This document shows, in pieces, positions 16,112 to 23,009 of a stretch of DNA of 64,000 nt (position 1 is its first letter; each line of letters starts with the position of its first letter). Under the pieces are notes generated by a model that did no database searches, was not told the DNA's origin, and saw nothing but the letters and a program-made list of their open reading frames with translations. Source of the stretch: Candidatus Baltobacteraceae bacterium (GTDB lineage: Bacteria; Vulcanimicrobiota; Vulcanimicrobiia; Vulcanimicrobiales; Vulcanimicrobiaceae). Location of the stretch: contig DASXGW010000010.1 in the NCBI GenBank assembly GCA_036488875.1, forward strand, positions 33,633-97,632, given 5' to 3'. The position numbers were made by a program, and so were the translations under genes.

Positions 16112-18238
16112 TCACGTTCCCTTCTCGGCACCGGCGTAGAAGATCACTTTTACGAGAGCTTGGGGGACGGTTACGAGCGTATTTGGATTGCCGTACGCGA
16201 CGTACAGCTCTTCGTTACGCAAACGGAGGTGATAGGCTATCGATACGTTGGAGCAGGTTCCCATGCAGTTACCGCCGCCGTTGGGATCCGGCGGATAGCC
16301 GACGACGCGGCGAACGCCCACGGCGAACGAGGAATCCGACGACACTTGATACGAGTACGAGACGCCCTCGAACCATTGCCGGTTGTCGCTGCCGTGCGAG
16401 AAATACTGAGCGGTATTGTCGAGCGTGAACGTCAGTGCGCCGCGGCTTCCGACCCGAATCGTCGAGTTGCGGAACCACGTGTCGAGGCGCCCGTTGAGCC
16501 CGTAGTTTCCGGTATAGTATTGAATCTGGGTCGGCGTCGCCGACGATCCGTGGGTCGGGAAGTTATTCATGTTGTTCTGCATGCCGCTGTGAAAGGTCAG
16601 CGAGAATCCCGCATTTTGCGATAGCGGCTCTAAGAGCGTTCCGAATCGCCAGTAGTCCGATCCGGAAAATAGCTGCAGATCGATGGTATTTTTCGTCAGG
16701 ATGTCGATCAGCGCTTGATTGTCGCTCTGCGCGATACCGTACTGCGGACCTTGGTAACGATCCATGAATCCCGAAACGCCGACCGACGAGAGAAAGTCTT
16801 GGGGTGCTAACGTCCAGACGCGCGCGCTGTACAGCGCGTATCCCGCGATGCCGGGATGCGAGTCGAAGCCGTCGACGGGATTGAACTGCGAACCGACGCT
16901 GCGCATCGATCCAAAGAGCGCGAAGTGCTGATTGCCCCAGCCGGTACCCGCGTCCCACCAGGTCGCCTGACCCGGATTGGTTACCAAGGTTCCGGTTTCG
17001 TTGGCATAGTTTACGTACGCGCTATAGTACTTGCCGTTGAACCAATTCACACCGACTTGGTTGGTGACGTCGACGACTCCGGGAACGTCCGCCACGACGT
17101 GCTGGAGCGCCCCGTTCCACTGCGTGTTCGGGGACGTATAGTTGAGCGCGCTGGCGGCGTCGGTTCGTCCGTCGCCGATCGCATCGAAGGCTGCGAGTCC
17201 AAACTCGCCCTGACGCCCTTCGAAGGCGTAGCCCTGCGCCGGCGTCGGAATCGCCGGCGTGTACAGCGTCGTGCGAAAACCGTTGCAGACGTTGCAGTTG
17301 AACTGGTTATAGTAGGGTGCCGATTGCGTGAAGAACGGCCGTACTTCGCTAAAGACGCGAGGAAAGACGGTCGGAGAAATCGACTGCTGATCGATCTCCA
17401 CGTCGGAGTAATCCGGGTGGAACGTTCCAAAGAAGGCGGCCGTCTGCGCCACCGGCACCGACCAATCGGCACCGACGCGCGACGTCGATCCGCCCGCCGA
17501 CGAACTCGCTATCGAACCCAAGCCGTAGATACCGACGCGAGGCTTGGGAAGCGGCGCGCGCGCGACGATGGGCACGTTTACGTAACCCGCGCGCATTGGA
17601 TCGTCCGGATTGGTCTGAGCCGAATCGTACGACCACACGTTGAGCTCGCCGCTGGACCGAACGTAGCGCACGAACTGCATCCGCCACGTTCCCACTTTAG
17701 CGCCGTGAACGACCCTCATCGGAATCGCCATCGTCACGGTGTAACCGCCGGCCGTGCGCGTGCCGTGCGTCTCCCACTGCGGCGAAAACGCGGTGTTCTC
17801 GCTGGAGTACTCGTTGTGCGCGCCGATCGGGTTCGATTCGAACTGGTACTGAAACCCTGCGGCGCCGGTCGGCCAGAGGTCGACCCAGACGGCGTCGTCG
17901 CTCCAGGCGATGCCGCCGCCGATGTTGGCGCCGCCGGTAACCGTGTCGTTGCTGTGCTGATTGTCGACGATCGGCTCGGACTGCTTGGCCTCGAACCGGA
18001 CGTAGAGAAACTTGCCGTCGGTCGTCACGAGAACGTCGGTGGCGTCTCGCGCCGGCTGCGCGTGCCCGACGTCCCACGTCAGCTTGACGTTCGTGGCCTT
18101 ATCCCACTGCGACGAACCGCCTCCGGCAGTCGCCGGGGCAGCGAGCTCGGTGACGGCGATTTGCGGATACGTGGCCGCCAGCGCGCCGCTTGCCGTATAC
18201 GCAGCCAGCAGCGCGGCTAGAGCGATCGATCGCTTCAC
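16112..18238 (-). CDS. CBM9-like plus DUF5916-type outer-membrane protein
   Basis: About 708 residues from GTG 18238. That start gives a normal signal peptide (VKRSIALAALLAAYTASGALA) and overlaps the upstream TGA in a GTGA, so translation is coupled to the pentapeptide protein; the frame itself is open to 18307. Residues about 30-230 form a CBM9-like domain (FLYVRFEAKQSEP, WVDLWPTG, GYTVTMAIPMRVV). Then comes the DUF5916 segment FHPDYSDVEIDQQSISPTVF and FSEVRPFFTQ, followed by an aromatic, Gly/Asn-rich beta-strand series to the C-terminus, expected to be an outer-membrane barrel. Function in this family is not established; it is often linked to polymer binding or uptake. Confidence 0.8.
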   Translation of the reverse strand: MKRSIALAALLAAYTASGALAATYPQIAVTELAAPATAGGGSSQWDKATNVKLTWDVGHAQPARDATDVLVTTDGKFLYVRFEAKQSEPIVDNQHSNDTVTGGANIGGGIAWSDDAVWVDLWPTGAAGFQYQFESNPIGAHNEYSSENTAFSPQWETHGTRTAGGYTVTMAIPMRVVHGAKVGTWRMQFVRYVRSSGELNVWSYDSAQTNPDDPMRAGYVNVPIVARAPLPKPRVGIYGLGSIASSSAGGSTSRVGADWSVPVAQTAAFFGTFHPDYSDVEIDQQSISPTVFPRVFSEVRPFFTQSAPYYNQFNCNVCNGFRTTLYTPAIPTPAQGYAFEGRQGEFGLAAFDAIGDGRTDAASALNYTSPNTQWNGALQHVVADVPGVVDVTNQVGVNWFNGKYYSAYVNYANETGTLVTNPGQATWWDAGTGWGNQHFALFGSMRSVGSQFNPVDGFDSHPGIAGYALYSARVWTLAPQDFLSSVGVSGFMDRYQGPQYGIAQSDNQALIDILTKNTIDLQLFSGSDYWRFGTLLEPLSQNAGFSLTFHSGMQNNMNNFPTHGSSATPTQIQYYTGNYGLNGRLDTWFRNSTIRVGSRGALTFTLDNTAQYFSHGSDNRQWFEGVSYSYQVSSDSSFAVGVRRVVGYPPDPNGGGNCMGTCSNVSIAYHLRLRNEELYVAYGNPNTLVTVPQALVKVIFYAGAEKGT

Positions 18239-18981
18239 GGAAGAATGGCTCCCGCTAAATCGGAGTGCGCGTGCGCGCGTAGGGTTGCGGCATCGACCGG
18301 CGTGCACTGCTTATGCTCGCAGAGCAGAGCGCCGCGCAGGTCGGCGCCGTGCACGTCGGCACTCTCAAACGAAGCGCAACCCACTTGGCGATTTACCGTA
18401 ACGCCGCCGACGACGTCGGTATTGTAGTTGCACAGCCGCGCGTTGCGCAGGTCGGCATTACGAAGGTCGGCGCCGCGGAAGTTGACGCCTTCGAGATCGG
18501 CGCCTTCCAACCGAGCGCCGCTTGCACGCGCGCCGCGCAGATTGCCGCCGGGGATCCCAATCCCGTCGAGATTGCGACCGGAAAGATTTGCGTCGCTCAT
18601 ATCGCACCCCGCGCATGCGTGCAGCAGTCCGCGGACGTCTGCGTCGGAGGCGCCGTCGAGAACCTCGCGTAAGTCGACGCCCGCGAGCTCGGCCGTTTCG
18701 AAACGCGCGCCCGCAATGCGCGCGTTACGCAGGCTGATCCCTGCGAGATGCGCGCCGCTAAAGTCCGCGCCTCGCAGATCGGCGTCGTGGAAGCTCGCGC
18801 CGGCCAGATCGGCGTCGCGGAAGCTCGCGTTACGAAGATCGGTATGGGCGAAGCTCGCGCCGACGTATTTCGTGTTCGAGAGATCCGCGCCGCGCAGATC
18901 GCGGTTCGCAAACGAACATCCCACGCAGTTCGACGGCAAACCCGTAACCAGAGCGAGGACTACGGCGAGGATGGAGATCAC
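18235..18981 (-). CDS. exported pentapeptide-repeat protein
   Basis: 248 residues from GTG 18981, chosen because AAGGAG lies six bases before it; an ATG-like start at 19023 has no such site. A short hydrophobic N-terminus (ISILAVVLALVTGLPSNC) looks like a signal or anchor, followed by CVGCSFANRDLRGADLSN and then A(D/N)LxG pentapeptides through most of the chain, forming a right-handed quadrilateral beta-helix. A Cys-x2-Cys (ACAGCDMSDANLSG) recurs mid-protein and matches the CxxC-SGAN pattern of the M56 fusion protein upstream. It overlaps the next gene by four bases and is 94 bases after the M56 gene. Role unknown; probably part of the same sensing or binding unit. Confidence 0.8.
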   Translation of the reverse strand: MISILAVVLALVTGLPSNCVGCSFANRDLRGADLSNTKYVGASFAHTDLRNASFRDADLAGASFHDADLRGADFSGAHLAGISLRNARIAGARFETAELAGVDLREVLDGASDADVRGLLHACAGCDMSDANLSGRNLDGIGIPGGNLRGARASGARLEGADLEGVNFRGADLRNADLRNARLCNYNTDVVGGVTVNRQVGCASFESADVHGADLRGALLCEHKQCTPVDAATLRAHAHSDLAGAILP

Positions 18982-19075
18982 GTTAGGCTCCTTTTGGCGA
19001 TCGAGAGGGACGCGGGGAACCAAGCCTCTGCGCGAGGCTCCAATTTCAGGCAGTTAAGGTACCGAGTAGCGGGGT

Positions 19076-21166
19076 CTAAGGTTCCGGGCTTCGGCGAACC
19101 GAAAAATCCGTACCGATCATTTTCGTTTTCGAGAGATCGACCCGGCTCAGATCGACGCCGCTGAGGTCGCAACCGTTGAACGTCGTTCCGTCGAGCCGAG
19201 CGCCGTCGAATTTGGCGCCGCTGAAGTCGTCGCCGACGAACTCCGAGCCGCTCAAGTTTGCGCCGCTCAGGTTCGCACCACTAAAATCGATGCCGCTCGT
19301 TCTTACGCCGGAAAGGTCGATGCCGCTTAGGTTGGCCTTGCTGAAGTCGCATCCGGTGCAGGTGTTGAGGATGGCACGGATTTCCGACGAGGTCATCTGC
19401 GCTCCGGTGAACTGGCAACCCGAGAGCTTGGCACCGCTGAAGTCGGTATCGACCAGATTGGCACCGGAGAAATCGCACCCCACGAGCTGCGCGTCGTGGA
19501 ACTTGGCACCGCGAAGGTTCGCGTGAGTGAAATCGACGCCGCTGAGGTGACTCGACGAGAAGTCGGCTCCCTGCAGATTCGAGTTGCTCAAATCGACGCC
19601 CGTGAAGTTCCGGTTGCGCACGTCCTTGCCGGCCCAGTTGGCGCCGGAGTAATCGCACCCGCTGCACTCCCCAAGCGCGCTCTGCGCAACCATGCGATGC
19701 AAGGGCATGCCCTTGAGCGTGCTTTTCACGATCGAGTCCACGTCGACGTGCGGAATCGCAAAGTTCATCGCCGGTACGTGAACGTTGGCGGCCGGAACGC
19801 GAACGTCGATCTCGGGCACGCGAACGTTGGTCTCGGGCACGTGAACGTTAGTCGCGGGAACGTGAACGTTGGTCGCGGGAACGCGAACGTTGGTCGCGGG
19901 AACGCGAACGTTGGTCGCGGGCATGGCCGGCAACGGCGGAGCGCTGCGGAAGACGATGATCTTCTGGATCTTCGGAGCCGGCACCGAAACCGCCACGACC
20001 GGCGGCGGAATCGATAACGCCTGCAGACACGGTGCTGCAACCGACGGCGCGACCGCCGCGATGGCAAGCGACAGCGTTGCGACGATCGCGATCGCGATGG
20101 CAGCCGGACCGATCGCCAGCGTCGTGGCGATGTTACGGCCCGCGCCGAGGAGGCGCTCGATGCGCAGCGAGATATGCTTGCGCGTCGCGAAGACGCCGGG
20201 CGCCGGAATCGGCTGGCGCGGCCACGCCGACGTTTCGGCCATCTTGGTCAAGCACATCGCGTAGGGACGCACCGTTCCGGTCAGCGAGAGCACCCAATCG
20301 TCGCACGCTACTTCGCGTTCGAGATCGAGCTGCTGCGAAACGAACAGCGCGGCGGGATTCCAGGCCAGCAGCGCCAGCGCGATGCGCTGGAAACCGTTCG
20401 TCCAGTCGTCGCCGCGGCGCAGATGCGCGAGCTCGTGCAGGCTGATTTGATCGACTTCCGTTGCGGACAACAGCTCGAGCAGCGAACGCGGTATCAGGAT
20501 CATCGCATCGAACAGGCCGACCGCAACCGGAACGTCGGTCTCGTCGCTCACGCACAGGCGCACTTCGCGCGAGCCTTTATTCGCGCGCGCCCAGCGGTCC
20601 ATCGCGTCGCGGTACTCTAAGGGAAGCGGTAAGGCGTCGCGTTTGAGTTGCTCGAGCCGCACCAGACCGATCGCCAGGCGCACCAACGCGACGAGTGCCA
20701 GAACGGCCCAGAGCGCGAACACACCGATGGCGAGGGGGAGGGGGAACGTCACGCGGAAACGAGGCGGTAGCGCGGCCAGCTGCGCGGTGCTTTGCGCCGG
20801 CGTTGAAGCGGGCTCCAATCGGGTGGTGAGGGCGTGCGTCACCTTGGGCGCCCTCCCCACCCGCAGCGCCTTCGCCGTGGTTTTCGGCGAGGACGAGGTA
20901 GTCGCCGTCGAGGCGGTTGCCGTCGAGGGCGTGCTCGGGGTCGTAAGCGTGAAGAACGGAAGCGTCGTGGCGATCGGAACGATCACGACCGCCGCCAATG
21001 TGGTGCACCAGATCGCGTAACGCGTCGACGCGTTGATCTGCGGCCACGTGCGAACCAGCAGCCAGACGGCCACCACCAGCAACGGCCCTTCCCACAAGGC
21101 GTTCAGAACGACGGCGGCGATCGGCGAGGCGATCGCGTTGAACGTGTCGACGAGAGCGGCAAGCAT
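19076..21166 (-). CDS. BlaR1/MecR1-like M56 membrane metallopeptidase fused to pentapeptide-repeat domain
   Basis: 696 residues, start ATG 21166 overlapping the stop of the upstream BlaI-type gene. N-terminal half: membrane helices at about 10-35, 40-65 and 165-190, then the zinc site HELAH (residues 244-248) followed by RRGDDW and EREVACDDWVL, the M56 signature, and another helix near 345-375. In BlaR1 the outer C-terminal domain binds beta-lactam; here it is replaced by about nine copies of a Val-Pro-x-x-Asn-Val-x heptad (about 415-475) and then a pentapeptide-repeat beta-helix (about 498-690) with CSGC and CTGC motifs. The logical model is a sensor protease that inactivates the BlaI-like repressor when the external domain sees its signal. 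The fusion is clear; the signal is unknown. Confidence 0.88.
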   Translation of the reverse strand: MLAALVDTFNAIASPIAAVVLNALWEGPLLVVAVWLLVRTWPQINASTRYAIWCTTLAAVVIVPIATTLPFFTLTTPSTPSTATASTATTSSSPKTTAKALRVGRAPKVTHALTTRLEPASTPAQSTAQLAALPPRFRVTFPLPLAIGVFALWAVLALVALVRLAIGLVRLEQLKRDALPLPLEYRDAMDRWARANKGSREVRLCVSDETDVPVAVGLFDAMILIPRSLLELLSATEVDQISLHELAHLRRGDDWTNGFQRIALALLAWNPAALFVSQQLDLEREVACDDWVLSLTGTVRPYAMCLTKMAETSAWPRQPIPAPGVFATRKHISLRIERLLGAGRNIATTLAIGPAAIAIAIVATLSLAIAAVAPSVAAPCLQALSIPPPVVAVSVPAPKIQKIIVFRSAPPLPAMPATNVRVPATNVRVPATNVHVPATNVHVPETNVRVPEIDVRVPAANVHVPAMNFAIPHVDVDSIVKSTLKGMPLHRMVAQSALGECSGCDYSGANWAGKDVRNRNFTGVDLSNSNLQGADFSSSHLSGVDFTHANLRGAKFHDAQLVGCDFSGANLVDTDFSGAKLSGCQFTGAQMTSSEIRAILNTCTGCDFSKANLSGIDLSGVRTSGIDFSGANLSGANLSGSEFVGDDFSGAKFDGARLDGTTFNGCDLSGVDLSRVDLSKTKMIGTDFSVRRSPEP
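19768..19924 (-). repeat. tandem 21-base repeats encoding a Val-Pro-x-x-Asn-Val heptad linker
   Basis: About seven clear copies of a 21-base unit (roughly GAACGTTGGTCGCGGGAACGC) and two degenerate ones. They encode PATNVRV, PATNVHV, PETNVRV, PEIDVRV and PAANVHV heptads joining the last membrane helix region of the M56 protein to its pentapeptide domain. The near-identical central copies suggest recent expansion and likely copy-number variation. Confidence 0.85.
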
Positions 21167-21549
21167 TATTGGCCCTCCTCGTACTGCTCGATGAGCGCCT
21201 TCAGACGAGTTAGTTCGTCGCGCGAAGGCTTCTCGTTCTCGATCAAGCGTAGCGCGAGCTCGCCCGCGCTGTTGTCAAAAAACCTTGAAAGGACGTGGCC
21301 CACGGCGTTTTGAGCCGCGGCTTCCCGTTCGACTAGCGGACGATAGATGAACGCCCGGCCGGCCTCTTCGTGCGCGACGTAACCCTTCTGCTCCAGAATG
21401 CGCATGGTCGTCAGAACGCTGTTGTAGGCGATCGGCGGGGGCGGCAGCGCGGCCGTCACTTCCGCGACCGTCGCTTGCCCTTTTTGCCAGAGCACGTCCA
21501 TGAGCCGCAGCTCCGCTTCCGTAAGGGTTGTCGATCGTTTCCGAGCCAA
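21166..21549 (-). CDS. BlaI/MecI-family transcriptional repressor
   Basis: 127 residues. Winged-helix DNA-binding domain (LTEAELRLMDVLWQKGQATVAEVTAALP, then AYNSVLTTMRILEQKGYVAHEEAGRAFIYRP) and a C-terminal dimerisation helix region (VGHVLSRFFDNSAGELALRLIENEKPSRDELTRL). In the known systems the repressor is cut by, or through, the partner M56 protease. Start is TTG at 21549 with AGGAGG nine bases upstream. Its stop overlaps the M56 gene start, so the two are cotranslated. Autoregulation is supported by the inverted repeat in its own promoter at 21570-21612. Confidence 0.9.
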   Translation of the reverse strand: MARKRSTTLTEAELRLMDVLWQKGQATVAEVTAALPPPPIAYNSVLTTMRILEQKGYVAHEEAGRAFIYRPLVEREAAAQNAVGHVLSRFFDNSAGELALRLIENEKPSRDELTRLKALIEQYEEGQ

Positions 21550-21569
21550 AACGGGATACCTCCTAAGAA

Positions 21570-21612
21570 ATTAGTTGTATCCTACAGCCTTTAAGCCCGG
21601 CTGTCAACTAAT
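21570..21612 (-). promoter_or_regulatory. promoter and probable operator of the blaI-like operon
   Basis: Minus strand: -35 TTGACA (rc of 21602-21607), 17-base spacer, -10 TAGGAT (rc of 21579-21584). Inverted half-sites ATTAGTTG (21570-21577) and CAACTAAT (21605-21612) overlap the -35 and lie just downstream of the -10. Spacing between half-sites is 27 bases, compatible with two repressor contacts or a looped site. AGGAGG follows before the TTG start. Confidence 0.75.
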
Positions 21613-21715
21613 TCCTTAAGGGGCTACCCGGAGCAGCCCAGCTCTTTCGCACGGTCGCTGCACGGCAGCGGGTTACGCTGCCCCGAGATCACCCGTTTCC
21701 GAAGGAGACCCACCC

Positions 21716-22162
21716 ATGATTCTTCGACTGGGAGCCGCGCTGGCCGCGCTTGCGCTTGCATCGGCATGCGCGCATTCGTCCCCGCCATCGAGTGCGACAT
21801 CGCAATCGTCCGCGACGTCACCGTCGTCGGGCGCTCTCGATGGGGTCAAGTACCGGGTCCCGCTCTACTCGAGCAACGTAACGAGCGCCGCAACGCCGGG
21901 ATTAGAACCCGGCATATACCAGTTTCAGACGTCCGACTCCGCGCCCGCCGTAGTCGCGTGGTACAAGTCGCACATCCCGAGCGACATGGGGGGCAACTGG
22001 GTCAGCAGCGATCCCAGCGGGCCTGCCGACATAACGGACTGGAGCTACGTTCACCCGCATCTAGCGGCGGGCGACTTCTCCGTAGATGTCGAGCACGCGC
22101 GAGGCAGCGTGTCGATTTATGCAACCGGCACCAAAACCATCGTCGAAGTCGTAGACCGGTGA
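21716..22162 (+). CDS. small lipoprotein of unknown function
   Basis: 148 residues, ATG 21716 preceded by AAGGAGA. Signal peptide ending in LASAC gives lipidation at Cys18, followed by a Ser/Thr/Pro-rich spacer. The folded part contains VKYRVPLYSSN, AAPAVVAWYKSHIPSDMGGNW and SVSIYATGTKTIVEVV, an alpha-beta pattern. The next gene has a similar layout (PLYPHGAP, VDAVDRWYRANLP, VIVIQSHGGTIVSF), so they look like a diverged pair. Family not recognised. Confidence 0.7.
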   Translation: MILRLGAALAALALASACAHSSPPSSATSQSSATSPSSGALDGVKYRVPLYSSNVTSAATPGLEPGIYQFQTSDSAPAVVAWYKSHIPSDMGGNWVSSDPSGPADITDWSYVHPHLAAGDFSVDVEHARGSVSIYATGTKTIVEVVDR

Positions 22163-22488
22163 CCGGCATGAAATATATCGCGCTCGCCGCATTACTTCTG
22201 GCCGTCGCGGCCGGCCACGATGGAACTCTGCCGCTCTATCCGCACGGCGCACCGGCGCTCGGGATGGGCGATATCCCGGCAAACGCATTGGCCCAAGGTG
22301 TTCCCTACCAGCAAACGACCAACGATAGCGTGGATGCCGTCGATCGGTGGTATCGAGCAAACCTCCCAAGATCGTGCAGCCGAATGAGCGCGTCGGGGGC
22401 GGTAAAGTATACGTGTCCGGGCGGAGTCATCGTGATCCAGAGTCACGGCGGAACGATCGTTTCGTTCATCCCACCGCTTCATCCGTAG
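22159..22488 (+). CDS. small exported protein, paralogue of the upstream lipoprotein
   Basis: 109 residues from GTG 22159, which overlaps the preceding TGA (GTGA); ATG 22168 is an equally possible start. N-terminal signal peptide (MKYIALAALLLAVAAG). The mature part keeps the PLYP...Asp-x-W-Y-R-x-x-L-P...G-x-x-I-V arrangement of its neighbour and has one Cys pair (CSRMSASGAVKYTC) that could form a disulfide. Convergent with cheW, which ends 12 bases beyond its stop. Confidence 0.65.
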   Translation: MTGMKYIALAALLLAVAAGHDGTLPLYPHGAPALGMGDIPANALAQGVPYQQTTNDSVDAVDRWYRANLPRSCSRMSASGAVKYTCPGGVIVIQSHGGTIVSFIPPLHP

Positions 22489-22500
22489 TTCGACGTTCGT

Positions 22501-23001
22501 TTAGGACGGAGTTCCCTCGACGGTCTCGAGCGCTTGCTTCTCTTCGGTGGAGATGACCATGGTGAGGTCGAGCATGATGATGAGACGCTCGCCCAGCTTG
22601 CCGACCCCTTGGATGTACTCGGTGCCGACGCCGGCCACCATTTCGGGGGCGTCCTCGACGTTTTCGATGGGAATATTGAGCACTTCGGAGACGCTGTCGA
22701 CGACAATGCCGACGCGCTTGTTGCCGATTTCAGTCACCACGATCCGGGTGCTCTTGGTCGGGTTGATCCGCGACATGCCAAAGCGCGTGCGCAGGTCGAT
22801 GATCGGAATCAGCTGACCGCGCAGATTGATCACGCCTTCCATGAAACGCGGCGCGCGCGGCACGTGCGTGATCTCGACCATGCGAATGATTTCTTGTACC
22901 TGCGCGATGTCGACGCCGTACTCTTCACCGCCCAGGCGGAACGAGACGACTTGAACGACTTCGCCGGATAGTTGCTGGGTTTGCTCTCTGGTGTCGGCCA
23001 T
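22501..23001 (-). CDS. cheW: chemotaxis coupling protein CheW
   Basis: 166 residues, one full CheW domain. VVSFRLGGEEYGVDIAQVQEIIRM, THVPRAPRFMEGVINLRGQLIPIIDLRTRFG and RIVVTEIGNKRVGIVVDSVSEVLNI are the standard motifs that couple chemoreceptors to CheA. Located eight bases after cheA, last gene of the cheY-cheC-cheA-cheW run. The C-terminal 20 residues are Glu/Thr rich. Confidence 0.95.
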   Translation of the reverse strand: MADTREQTQQLSGEVVQVVSFRLGGEEYGVDIAQVQEIIRMVEITHVPRAPRFMEGVINLRGQLIPIIDLRTRFGMSRINPTKSTRIVVTEIGNKRVGIVVDSVSEVLNIPIENVEDAPEMVAGVGTEYIQGVGKLGERLIIMLDLTMVISTEEKQALETVEGTPS

Positions 23002-23009
23002 GGGTTCGA

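Noticed and set aside
19768..19924. Possible CRISPR-like array
   Set aside because: Units are contiguous 21-base repeats without spacers, in frame within the M56 gene.
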